Source: Anaeromicropila herbilytica (lineage in GTDB: Bacteria > Bacillota > Clostridia > Lachnospirales > Lachnospiraceae). From it: 64,000 nucleotides of DNA. The notes under the pieces are model-generated. The model had not been told where the DNA came from, searched no databases, and worked only from the letters and a program-made list of their open reading frames with translations. The DNA is taken from positions 4,193,001-4,257,000 of the forward strand of contig NZ_AP024169.1 of assembly GCF_016591975.1 (NCBI RefSeq). Reading direction: 5' to 3'. A program made the position numbers and the translations under genes. Positions within the stretch are counted from its first letter, which is position 1, and each line of letters starts with the position of its first letter. Positions 53,936 to 62,189 of this stretch are shown here, one piece after another.

Positions 53936-54344
53936 ATGAACACTATTTCAAAACAAGATATAATCTCTGGATTACAAAAAATAGGTGTTAGACCTGGAAT
54001 GGAATTAGAAGTACATAGTTCTTTAAAAAGTTTTGGTTATGTAGAAGGAGGTGCTAAAACTGTTATTGAAGCGTTAAAAGAAACGGTTGGTTGTAATGGA
54101 AGCATTTTTATGCCGTCGTTAAGGTTAAGCCCAAGGCTCCCTTTATCGGAAGCAGATGAAAAATTAGGGATTACCTGCAAAGCCTTGGTATACAATTCAA
54201 AAAATGGCGTTTGAGAATGGTTTTATTACAGAAGGCCTTGTTGGTAAATCTAAATGTATGTTTTTTGATATTTGGAACATTGTAAGTTTATATCAAAATG
54301 AACTCAAAAATAATCCATTCAAGTTATATGGAATAGAACAGTAA
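53936..54344 (+). pseudogene. Decayed aminoglycoside 3-N-acetyltransferase gene
   Basis: The first 85 codons match AAC(3)/YokD-family enzymes (GVRPGMELEVHSSLKSFGYV, EGGAKTVIEALKETVG, GSIFMPSL). The frame then ends at 54214. A second frame from about 54204 to 54344 continues in the style of the family C-terminus (MAFENGFITEGLVGKSKCMF, then FDIWNIVSLYQNELK). Together they cover only about half of the usual 260-270 residues, so there is a frameshift and an internal deletion. It is probably non-functional. The ribosome site AAAGGAAC is still present. Confidence 0.8.
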
Positions 54345-54365
54345 ATTTATATCATCACTCTAAAA

Positions 54366-54397
54366 AGCCCCTTATCATTTTTATATGATAAGGGGCT
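54366..54397. terminator. Bidirectional terminator, ppdK and pseudogene
   Basis: A perfect 13-bp stem (AGCCCCTTATCAT and complement) encloses a 6-nt loop and is followed on the minus strand by TTTTTAG. It is the likely end of the ppdK transcript. Confidence 0.85.
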
Positions 54398-54495
54398 CTG
54401 TATTTATTGCTATTATTCAATGCAGCCTAGCTATGTCAAACCACTTAGAAACGTTGTAATTCCAACAATATCTAGTTGTTATTTTATCAAGTACT

Positions 54496-54677
54496 AGTTG
54501 TTTAACACGGCTCCATGCAAGCCCAAGCCGATATATATTATCGAATAATTAGTTGTTTAACACGGCTCCATGCAAGCCCAAGCCGATATATATTATCGAA
54601 TAATTAGTTGTTTAACACGGCTCCATGCAAGCCCAAGCCGATATATATTATCGAATAATTAGTTGTTTAACACGGCT
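54496..54677. repeat. 55-bp tandem repeat, three copies plus the ppdK 3' end
   Basis: Three identical copies of a 55-bp unit run from 54496 to 54660 and continue into a partial fourth at 54661-54677 that is the end of ppdK itself. Each unit begins AGTTGTTTAACACGGCT, the reverse complement of the last ppdK codons and stop. The unit also has a small hairpin (CGATA/TATCG). The exact identity of copies suggests recent slippage or duplication and likely length variation between strains. Confidence 0.9.
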
Positions 54678-57277
54678 TGTGCTGCTGCTAATCTAGCGAT
54701 TGGAACTCTAAATGGTGAACAGGATACATAAGATAAACCAACCTTATGGCAAAATTCAATAGTAGATGGATCTCCACCATGTTCTCCACAGATACCTAAC
54801 TTGATATTAGGTCTCTTTGATTTACCTTTTTGAACAGCCATTCTTACAAGTTGACCAACACCGTCTTGGTCAAGTCTTGCAAATGGATCGGATTCATAGA
54901 TCTTATTCGTATAGTAAGCATCTAAGAACTTACCAGCGTCATCTCTTGAGAATCCAAATGTCATCTGAGTTAAATCATTTGTTCCGAATGAGAAGAATTC
55001 AGCGTCTTCTGCAATTTGATCAGCCATAAGTGCAGCACGAGGAATCTCAATCATTGTACCAATATGATATTCCAACTCTACGCCTTGTTCCTTCATAACA
55101 TCATTTAATGTATTAACTACAGTATCTTTTACGAATTTTAACTCTTTCTTTTCTCCAACTAGTGGAATCATAATCTCTGGAACGATATCGAATCCTTTTT
55201 CTTTCTTAACTGCAATCGCAGCTTCCATTACAGCTCTTGCTTGCATTGCTGCAATCTCAGGATACGTAACAGCAAGACGACAACCTCTGTGTCCCATCAT
55301 TGGATTGAATTCGTGTAGAGCATTACATGTAGCTTTAACTTCTTCCACAGATAAGTTCATATCTTCTGCTAAAGCTTTGATATCCTCTTCTTCAGTTGGT
55401 ACGAATTCATGTAATGGTGGATCTAAGAAACGAATCGTAACTGGTCTTCCTTCCATTACTTCATATAATGCTTTGAAATCATCTCTTTGGAATGGAATTA
55501 ACTCGCTAAGAGCTTCTGTTCTAGCTTCTACTGTCTTAGATAGAATCATCTTACGAATCTTAGGAATACGATCAGCATCGAAGAACATATGCTCTGTACG
55601 GCATAGACCAATACCTTCTGCACCAAATTTTACTGCATTAGCAGCATCTGCTGGAGTATCAGCATTCGTTCTAACTTTAAGAGTTCTAATTTCATCAGCC
55701 CATTGCATGATACGGTCAAAGTTACCACTTATGGAAGCTTCAACTGTTTGAATATCTCCATAGTATACCTTACCTGTAGAACCATCTAAGGAAATATAAT
55801 CTCCTTCATGAATCTCTCTACCGCCTAAGGAGAATACTTTATTTTCTTCACTAATCTTAATATCTCCACAACCAGATACACAAGCAGTTCCCATACCACG
55901 AGCAACTACTGCTGCATGAGATGTCATACCACCACGAACTGTTAGGATACCTTCGGATGCATGCATACCTTCAATATCTTCTGGAGATGTCTCAAGACGT
56001 ACTAAAATAACCCTTTCACCTTTCTCATGTGCTGCTTTTGCTTCTGCAGCTGTGAAATATACTTTACCTGCTGCTGCCCCTGGAGAAGCTGGAAGTGCTT
56101 TTCCAATCTCTTCACCTTCGCTTAATGCTTTTGGATCGAATCCTGGATGTAATAATTGATCTAAGGATTTAGCTTCAATTCTCTTAACTGCCTCTTCCTT
56201 CGTAATCTTACCTTCATCAACTAAGTCACACGCAATTTGTAAAGCAGCTGGAGCTGTTCTCTTACCATTACGAGTCTGTAAGAAATATAATTTACCATCT
56301 TCAATTGTAAATTCCATATCTTGCATATCTGTATAATGATTTTCTAACTTATTTGCAATCTCCATGAATTCTTTATAACATTCTGGAAGATCTTCTTCTA
56401 ATTTTGTAATTGGTTGTGGAGTTCTAATACCAGCAACAACATCTTCACCTTGTGCATTGATTAGGTATTCTCCATAGATCTTAGCTTCTCCTGTAGATGG
56501 ATTTCTTGTAAATGCAACTCCTGTACCAGATGTGTTACCCATATTACCGAATACCATAGCTTGAACATTAACTGCAGTTCCCCAATCTCCAGGAATATCA
56601 TTCATTCTACGATAATAAATAGCACGAGGATTATCCCATGAACGGAATACGGCTGTTACTGCTTCAATTAGTTGTTCTCTTGGATCTTGAGGGAACTCTG
56701 TTCCTAACTCGCTTTCATAGATTCCTTTAAAACGATCAATTACTTCTTTTAAGTCATCAGCAGTTAATTCTGTATCATATTTAACACCTTTGTTTTCTTT
56801 TATCTCATCTAATACTCTTTCAAATTTAGATTTGCTAATTTCTTTAACAACATCGGAAAACATCTGAATAAATCTACGATAGGAATCATATGCGAATCTG
56901 CGATTATTTGTTTTTAAAGCAAAACCTTCTACTGCAACATCTGTTAAACCTAAATTAAGTATTGTATCCATCATACCTGGCATGGATGCTCTTGCACCAG
57001 AACGTACGGAAACTAATAGAGGATTCTCTGTATCTCCAAACTTTTTGCCTTGTTCACTTTCTAATTGTTCTAATGCTTCAAAAATTTGACCTTTGATCTC
57101 ATCCGTAATCGTCTTGTTACTGTTGTAATAATCTGTACAAGCCTCTGTAGTTACGGTAAAACCTTGTGGAATTGGAAGTCCTAAGTTAGTCATCTCTGCT
57201 AAGTTAGCTCCTTTTCCTCCAAGAAGGTTTTTCATATTTGCATTTCCTTCTCTGAACCTATAAACCCATTTTGTCAT
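54659..57277 (-). CDS. ppdK: Pyruvate phosphate dikinase
   Basis: This 872-residue enzyme interconverts pyruvate, ATP and phosphate with phosphoenolpyruvate, AMP and pyrophosphate. In many clostridia it takes part in pyrophosphate-linked glycolysis. The N-terminal ATP-grasp region starts with GGKGANLAEM, the swivelling phosphohistidine domain has GGMTSHAAVVARGMG near 447-461 (catalytic His near 453), and the C-terminal barrel has GICGEHGGDPS near 827-837 with the catalytic Cys. Length and motifs are complete. A promoter and a long leader with a terminator-like hairpin lie upstream, and its last 17 bases recur in a tandem repeat downstream. Confidence 0.98.
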   Translation of the reverse strand: MTKWVYRFREGNANMKNLLGGKGANLAEMTNLGLPIPQGFTVTTEACTDYYNSNKTITDEIKGQIFEALEQLESEQGKKFGDTENPLLVSVRSGARASMPGMMDTILNLGLTDVAVEGFALKTNNRRFAYDSYRRFIQMFSDVVKEISKSKFERVLDEIKENKGVKYDTELTADDLKEVIDRFKGIYESELGTEFPQDPREQLIEAVTAVFRSWDNPRAIYYRRMNDIPGDWGTAVNVQAMVFGNMGNTSGTGVAFTRNPSTGEAKIYGEYLINAQGEDVVAGIRTPQPITKLEEDLPECYKEFMEIANKLENHYTDMQDMEFTIEDGKLYFLQTRNGKRTAPAALQIACDLVDEGKITKEEAVKRIEAKSLDQLLHPGFDPKALSEGEEIGKALPASPGAAAGKVYFTAAEAKAAHEKGERVILVRLETSPEDIEGMHASEGILTVRGGMTSHAAVVARGMGTACVSGCGDIKISEENKVFSLGGREIHEGDYISLDGSTGKVYYGDIQTVEASISGNFDRIMQWADEIRTLKVRTNADTPADAANAVKFGAEGIGLCRTEHMFFDADRIPKIRKMILSKTVEARTEALSELIPFQRDDFKALYEVMEGRPVTIRFLDPPLHEFVPTEEEDIKALAEDMNLSVEEVKATCNALHEFNPMMGHRGCRLAVTYPEIAAMQARAVMEAAIAVKKEKGFDIVPEIMIPLVGEKKELKFVKDTVVNTLNDVMKEQGVELEYHIGTMIEIPRAALMADQIAEDAEFFSFGTNDLTQMTFGFSRDDAGKFLDAYYTNKIYESDPFARLDQDGVGQLVRMAVQKGKSKRPNIKLGICGEHGGDPSTIEFCHKVGLSYVSCSPFRVPIARLAAAQAVLNN

Positions 57278-57332
57278 AAAATTACCTCCTAAATTTGTAA
57301 TAAGTAGTACCCCATGCTGGCCTTAACACTAG

Positions 57333-57445
57333 AAAAAAGGACAGACTTTGCCTATACATTTTTCATTCTTCTTCCTTAATTAAAATCACGAGTCGTTCAT
57401 GAAGTCAAAAAATTCAAGTGAAAAATAGTATCACAAAGTCTGTCC
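57333..57445 (-). terminator. Attenuator-like long hairpin in the ppdK leader
   Basis: GGACAGACTTTG at 57339-57350 pairs perfectly with CAAAGTCTGTCC at 57434-57445, an inner ATTTTTCA/TGAAAAAT pair extends the stem, and six T follow the 3' arm on the minus strand. It lies between the ppdK promoter and its start codon, so it should regulate or reduce read-through. I recognise no ligand aptamer. Confidence 0.65.
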
Positions 57446-57473
57446 ATATTTAGTATTACTCTTGCCGTAAATA

Positions 57474-57502
57474 ATTATACCACTACTTACTATTTATGGA
57501 AA
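57474..57502 (-). promoter_or_regulatory. Probable ppdK promoter
   Basis: A perfect TATAAT box lies 17 bases after TTTCCA (four of six matches to the -35 consensus) on the minus strand. The leader would be about 190 bases. Confidence 0.6.
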
Positions 57503-57601
57503 CATTTTTTACAAAATTTTATAATTTATTTTTTTGTCGAGAGATAATTCATACATAATTTCCTTATTTTCAGACATTAAAGTACTTTTTATAGCAAAAT
57601 A

Positions 57602-57673
57602 GGATGTCAATTACCATTCTTCGTCTTGCTACCCTAGTACTGGTACAAAACAAAGTTTAGTATATTGACATCC
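57602..57673 (-). terminator. Probable glyS terminator
   Basis: A perfect 10-bp base stem (GGATGTCAAT/ATTGACATCC) closes a 72-base hairpin 80 bases after the glyS stop. The T-run (TATTTTGC) is short, so efficiency is uncertain. Confidence 0.5.
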
Positions 57674-57752
57674 CGTAATGCTATTTGAATATATTATTCT
57701 AATATAATAATTTTGTATTAATAGTTATTTGTAATTAAAGATCTATATTCTA

Positions 57753-59141
57753 TTAGAATTCTAATTTCTTTTCAAAATAAGCTTTTAAATCAGCTATTTT
57801 AATTCTTTCTTGCTCCATAGTATCACGATCACGTACTGTTACTGATTGATCTTCTTCTGATTCGAAATCGTAAGTGATACAGAATGGAGTACCAATCTCA
57901 TCCTGTCTTCTATAACGTTTACCAATGTTACCTCTGTCATCGTATTCACAATTATAGTATTTACTTAATTCCGCATAGATCTTTTCTGCGCCTTCCCCTA
58001 ATTTCTTTGATAATGGAAGAACGCCAATCTTAACTGGTGCGATAGCTGGATGGAAATGAAGAACAGTACGTACATCTCCTTCTCCGATTTCTTCTTCATC
58101 ATAAGCGCCACATAAGAATGCTAAGGTTACTCTATCTGCTCCTAGAGATGGTTCAATTACATATGGAACATATTTGATTTTCTTCTCATCATCGAAATAA
58201 GCTAAGTCTTCCTTAGATACTTCTTGATGTCTTGATAAATCGTAATCTGTTCTATCAGCAATACCCCATAATTCACCCCATCCGAATGGGAATAAGAATT
58301 CGATATCTGATGTTGCTTTACTATAGAATGAAAGTTCAGCTGCTTCATGGTCACGAACTCTCATCTCTTCTTCTTTAATTCCAAGATCTTGTAACCATTT
58401 CACACAGAATTCTTTCCAATATGCAAACCATTCAAGATCAGTATCTGGTTCACAGAAGAACTCTAATTCCATTTGTTCAAATTCTCTTGTACGGAATGTA
58501 AAGTTACCAGGTGTAATCTCGTTACGGAAAGACTTACCTACTTGTCCAATACCAAATGGAATCTTCTTTCTTGATGTTCTTTGCACATTCTTAAAGTTAA
58601 CAAAGATACCTTGTGCAGTCTCTGGTCTTAGATAAACTGTATTCTTAGCGTCCTCAGTAACCCCTTGAAATGTCTTGAACATTAAGTTGAATTGACGGAT
58701 CTCAGTAAAGTTATGTTTACCGCATGTTGGACAAGCGATGTTTTTTTCATCGATGTAATTGGACATTTCTTCATTCGACCAAGCATCCACAGAACCTTGA
58801 ATTTCTATTCCATTTTCTTGCATATAATCTTCAATCATTTTATCTGCACGGAATCTTTCGTGACACTCTTTACAGTCCATTAATGGATCAGAGAAACCGC
58901 CAAGATGTCCTGAAGCAACCCATGTTTGAGGGTTCATAAGAATTGCACAGTCTACACCAACGTTGTATGGATTCTCTTGGATGAATTTCTTCCACCAAGC
59001 TTTTTTTACGTTATTCTTTAATTCTACACCTAAGTTACCATAATCCCATGTGTTCGCTAATCCACCATAAATCTCTGAACCTGGGTACACAAAACCTCTA
59101 GCTTTTGCTAGAGCAACGATTTTTTCCATAGTCTTTTCCAT
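57753..59141 (-). CDS. glyS: Glycyl-tRNA synthetase, single-chain type
   Basis: This 462-residue class II synthetase charges tRNA-Gly. It is the homodimeric form (GlyQS type), not the alpha/beta form of many bacteria. The N-terminus has FVYPGSEIYGGLANTWDYG, the inserted Cys pairs CKECHERF and CPTCGKH could bind zinc, motif 2 lies at FRNEITPGNFTFRTREFEQME, and motif 3 at EPSLGADRVTLAFL. The length is standard. GAGG lies 9 bases before ATG. No T-box leader is seen in the 97 bases upstream. Identity is firm. Confidence 0.97.
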   Translation of the reverse strand: MEKTMEKIVALAKARGFVYPGSEIYGGLANTWDYGNLGVELKNNVKKAWWKKFIQENPYNVGVDCAILMNPQTWVASGHLGGFSDPLMDCKECHERFRADKMIEDYMQENGIEIQGSVDAWSNEEMSNYIDEKNIACPTCGKHNFTEIRQFNLMFKTFQGVTEDAKNTVYLRPETAQGIFVNFKNVQRTSRKKIPFGIGQVGKSFRNEITPGNFTFRTREFEQMELEFFCEPDTDLEWFAYWKEFCVKWLQDLGIKEEEMRVRDHEAAELSFYSKATSDIEFLFPFGWGELWGIADRTDYDLSRHQEVSKEDLAYFDDEKKIKYVPYVIEPSLGADRVTLAFLCGAYDEEEIGEGDVRTVLHFHPAIAPVKIGVLPLSKKLGEGAEKIYAELSKYYNCEYDDRGNIGKRYRRQDEIGTPFCITYDFESEEDQSVTVRDRDTMEQERIKIADLKAYFEKKLEF

Positions 59142-59238
59142 TTTTTCTAACCTCGCATTTCTTAATGTTTATAACAAGATTCATTTATATGAATCCTTAT
59201 ACTTATAATTTCATTGCTATACACTTTGATACTAACTG

Positions 59239-59838
59239 TTACGGCTTATAAACAACGACTGAATACTTCTCCTCGTCTAAAGTCTGCACAGATTTACCAT
59301 TTAATAAAGCTGCATTCGAATAATATAATATTCTACCGGAAACTGTAACATGATATTCATCAGATAGAATTAAGACTCTGTATCCATCTCCTTTTAAAGC
59401 CGCCACTTTCTTTACTAGGCTGCTATCTCCTGCATCTACTAATAGTTCTGGAATCTTCTTATTTTCTCTCGCCTTTTCGGGTGTTAAGTAATCCGCTGTA
59501 ATATTATTGAACTTTGAGTAACTTTTAAAATCTTTATAACTAAGAATTAACTTAACTTCTTTCCCTTTTACCACATATGATTTCTTTTTAATGACTTTTT
59601 TACCAGCCTTAGTATTATAATCTTCAATCTCTTTCTCTATATATTTCTCTAACGTCGATTGGTTATAATAGGACTTATCAAAATCTTCTACTATTCCTTC
59701 TTGCAGATTACCTTCTTTATAGACAAGTAATGTATTTTCCTTTAGCTCTCCAACAGACAACGACTCCCCATTGGAATTGCAACCAGTAAATACTAAACTT
59801 AATAAAAGGAATACGGCACAGAGTTTTCTTTGTCTCAT
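59239..59838 (-). CDS. Lipoprotein of unknown function
   Basis: This 199-residue protein has a lipoprotein signal with the lipobox LVFTGC, so Cys20 is expected to be lipidated and the protein held on the outer face of the membrane. The mature part is an alpha/beta domain with ENTLLVYKEGNLQEGIVEDF and a C-terminal strand-rich region with DGYRVLILSDEYHVTVSGRI. I recognise no named family, but it resembles clostridial lipoproteins found beside recO and glyS. It has GGAGG upstream and lies between recO and glyS on one strand. Confidence 0.78.
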   Translation of the reverse strand: MRQRKLCAVFLLLSLVFTGCNSNGESLSVGELKENTLLVYKEGNLQEGIVEDFDKSYYNQSTLEKYIEKEIEDYNTKAGKKVIKKKSYVVKGKEVKLILSYKDFKSYSKFNNITADYLTPEKARENKKIPELLVDAGDSSLVKKVAALKGDGYRVLILSDEYHVTVSGRILYYSNAALLNGKSVQTLDEEKYSVVVYKP

Positions 59839-59942
59839 CTAAAGATAACCTCCATATCCTAGTTGTATATTTTTTCATAGTTTGTTCTAATTGTAACTGT
59901 TTATCCTAATATTTTCAATAAAAAAGTTATTATGTCTAATCA

Positions 59943-60683
59943 CTATAGTTTTTCTAATACTTCTAGTGATTTAAATTCCTTATCCACATAACATTTTATA
60001 TACCGTTTGATACAATTTCTAAGTTCCTTTAATACCTCGTCAGCAACTGTAAATGTGTACAATTTTTCAATGGAAGATGTAACTATGTACTGCATCGTAT
60101 AGATTGTCGACCCACTTACCCTTATGATATCACTACATGTTCTTCTGCAGGTATCGCATACAAGACCTCCACTTATACTGCTAAAATAATAAGCGTCTTC
60201 TGTTTTACATTTCACACATTCAAACACTTGAGGTGCTTCTCCATTAATGGTCATTAATTTTAGTTCAAATACATAACGTATAAGTTCTAATGGAATTGTC
60301 TTTCTAGTTAGTGCACGTAGTGATTGATATAGTAATTTGAGTACATCCGTTCCATCCATATTTTCTTTTGTAAAGTATTCGCAAAATTCACAAAAGTAGA
60401 ATCCATAATAAATTCTCTCTAGATCCTCTCTCAATTCTACAAAATAGTTATGTACGTTTGCTGCCACCATATTATATGAACTTTTACCTTCATACACTGT
60501 GAATTCACCAAATGTAAATGGTTGGCTACATGCCAATAAGGCGCTATTCTGTCTTCTAGCGCCTTTGGCAAATGCTGTTATTTTTCCTCTTTCTTTTGTT
60601 AAAATAACTAGTCTCTTATCATATTCTCCAATGGGCATGGCAGTTAATACCATTCCTGTTACCGTTACTTGAGACACCACCAT
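59943..60683 (-). CDS. recO: DNA repair protein RecO
   Basis: This 246-residue protein loads RecA at gaps with RecF and RecR. The N-terminal OB-fold starts VTVTGMVLTAMPIGEYDKRL and has KGARRQNS; the C-terminal part has a zinc-binding set CVKC and CDTCRRTC (about 160-185). The start is at 60683 (MVVSQ), with AAGGTGG upstream; a frame reaching 60758 adds 25 residues that other RecO proteins lack. It follows the yqzL-like gene and era, an order common in Firmicutes. Confidence 0.95.
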   Translation of the reverse strand: MVVSQVTVTGMVLTAMPIGEYDKRLVILTKERGKITAFAKGARRQNSALLACSQPFTFGEFTVYEGKSSYNMVAANVHNYFVELREDLERIYYGFYFCEFCEYFTKENMDGTDVLKLLYQSLRALTRKTIPLELIRYVFELKLMTINGEAPQVFECVKCKTEDAYYFSSISGGLVCDTCRRTCSDIIRVSGSTIYTMQYIVTSSIEKLYTFTVADEVLKELRNCIKRYIKCYVDKEFKSLEVLEKL

Positions 60684-60769
60684 ATCCACCTTCTTTTCTG
60701 ACTCTTCCTTCGAGTAGCAATATGTCTCTTTTTGTAATACTACAATAGACTTCTGCATAATTTAGTAAA

Positions 60770-60801
60770 GTGATTTCACTTGCTTGCAAAAGTGAAATCA
60801 C
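60770..60801 (-). terminator. Hairpin between yqzL and recO
   Basis: A perfect 12-bp stem (GTGATTTCACTT and complement) encloses an 8-nt loop and is followed on the minus strand by TTTACTAAATTAT, a weak terminator or processing site. A smaller GTGAAAG/CTTTCAC hairpin lies next to it. Confidence 0.5.
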
Positions 60802-60846
60802 AAACGTTGAGAGTGAAAGCGTTTTTCTTTCACACTTGACTACCTA

Positions 60847-61017
60847 TTAAGAAAAGCTTGATACTATACTTTCTTCTTCTCCATGTACTATTTTTTTATC
60901 CTTAGGATTGTTCGACTGATAAACGAATTCATCTTCACTTGTACATGCCGTATAATTCAGATAATCGCTTATGTTACCTGTTTTTTCAAACTGTTGCCAA
61001 TAAAAATCGTAATCCAT
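60847..61017 (-). CDS. yqzL: YqzL-like small protein
   Basis: This 56-residue frame begins MDYDFYWQQFEKTGNISDYL, which matches the YqzL pattern (a Trp/Phe helix, then TGxIxxYL) of short proteins encoded between era and recO in Firmicutes. An extra acidic tail (TSEDEFVYQSNNPKDKK) makes it longer than the usual 40 to 50 residues. AGGGGG lies 8 bases before ATG. Function is unknown across the family. Position between era and recO supports the call. Confidence 0.78.
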   Translation of the reverse strand: MDYDFYWQQFEKTGNISDYLNYTACTSEDEFVYQSNNPKDKKIVHGEEESIVSSFS

Positions 61018-61042
61018 AATTAAGCCCCCTAATATGTTTTTG

Positions 61043-61101
61043 GTAGCAACTCAGTGTAAAGAACGTGTCATAAATCATCACGTTCTTTCACTCGTTGCTA
61101 C
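61043..61101. other. Two-part hairpin between era and yqzL
   Basis: GTAGCAAC pairs with GTTGCTAC, and inside it AAAGAACGTG pairs with CACGTTCTTT, giving a stem of 18 pairs with a small internal loop. No T-run follows on the minus strand, so it may be an RNA processing or stability element rather than a terminator. Confidence 0.5.
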
Positions 61102-61236
61102 TATTAATTTTTGTTACTTCCACAAAAATGATATCCACATTAATAGGTTACCCAAATTTTAGAAGGATATTCACTTCATTTGAAAAGAAGATTTGTTAAG
61201 ACTTTCGAGTCATCATAATCATAAAGTCACATCTTA

Positions 61237-62145
61237 CTAGATATCCTTCTTATTGTATCCATAGTTCTTAAGGAAGAGATCACTATCTCTCCAATCTTTT
61301 CTTACTTTTACCCATATTTGAAGATTCACTTGAGAATCTAATAAATTTTCGATTTCTTCTCTCGCTTTGCTACCGATATTCTTTAGCATAGCACCTTTTT
61401 TACCAATGATAATTCCTTTATGTGAATCTCTTTCACAGACAATTGTAGCCTCAATATCTACCATATTTTTGCCTTTACGTTCTTTCATGCTTTCAATAGA
61501 TACTGCAATTCCATGTGGTATCTCATCATCTAATAATCGTAAAGCTTTTTCACGAATTAACTCCGCTACAATTTGTCTTTCTGGTTGGTCAGTTATGGTA
61601 TCTTCATCGAAGAACATTGGTCCCTCTGGAAGATATCCAAATACTTCTTTCAGAAGACTTTCTTTATTTTCACCATTTAATGCGGATACTGGAATTATCT
61701 CAGCAAAGTTATATATTTCTTTATAGCTATCGATAAATTTTAAGATCTCTTCTTTTTTTACGGTATCTATTTTATTAATTACTAATATAACAGGTGTCTT
61801 CACTCGTTCTAATTGTTCTGCAATATGTCTTTCCCCTGCACCAATAAAAGTAGATGGTTCTACTAACCAAAGTACAACATCTACTTCATTGAGTGTACGT
61901 TCTGCAACAGTTACCATATATTCGCCAAGTTTATTCTTGGCTTTATGAATACCTGGTGTATCAACAAAGATAATCTGTCCTCGTTCTTCTGTATATACTG
62001 TCTGGATTCGATTTCTTGTTGTTTGAGGTTTATTTGACGTAATTGCAATCTTCTGCCCAATGATCTGATTCATTAATGTTGATTTACCAACGTTAGGGCG
62101 TCCAATAAGTGTAACAAACCCTGATTTCATATTATTATAATTCAT
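61237..62145 (-). CDS. era: GTPase Era
   Basis: This 302-residue GTPase binds 16S rRNA and is needed for small-subunit assembly. It has G1 GRPNVGKST (15-23), G3 DTPG near 62-65, G4 NKID near 124-127, and a C-terminal KH domain with IIIGKKGAMLKNIG near 245-258. The length is normal. GGAG lies before the ATG. It is followed by the yqzL-like gene and recO, and preceded by the M16C peptidase gene by 44 bases. Confidence 0.97.
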   Translation of the reverse strand: MNYNNMKSGFVTLIGRPNVGKSTLMNQIIGQKIAITSNKPQTTRNRIQTVYTEERGQIIFVDTPGIHKAKNKLGEYMVTVAERTLNEVDVVLWLVEPSTFIGAGERHIAEQLERVKTPVILVINKIDTVKKEEILKFIDSYKEIYNFAEIIPVSALNGENKESLLKEVFGYLPEGPMFFDEDTITDQPERQIVAELIREKALRLLDDEIPHGIAVSIESMKERKGKNMVDIEATIVCERDSHKGIIIGKKGAMLKNIGSKAREEIENLLDSQVNLQIWVKVRKDWRDSDLFLKNYGYNKKDI

Positions 62146-62189
62146 GCATTCTCCTTATTCTTTCATGGGGTGTAATTCAAATTCTATAT

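Noticed and set aside
54496..54677. Possible CRISPR array
   Set aside because: The 55-bp units are contiguous with no variable spacers and contain the end of ppdK, so this is a simple tandem duplication.
59142..59238. T-box leader for glyS
   Set aside because: Only 97 bases separate the genes and no specifier stem or T-box sequence is present.
60684..60758. Extension of RecO by 25 residues
   Set aside because: Other RecO proteins begin near MVVSQVTVTG, and the internal start has its own ribosome site.
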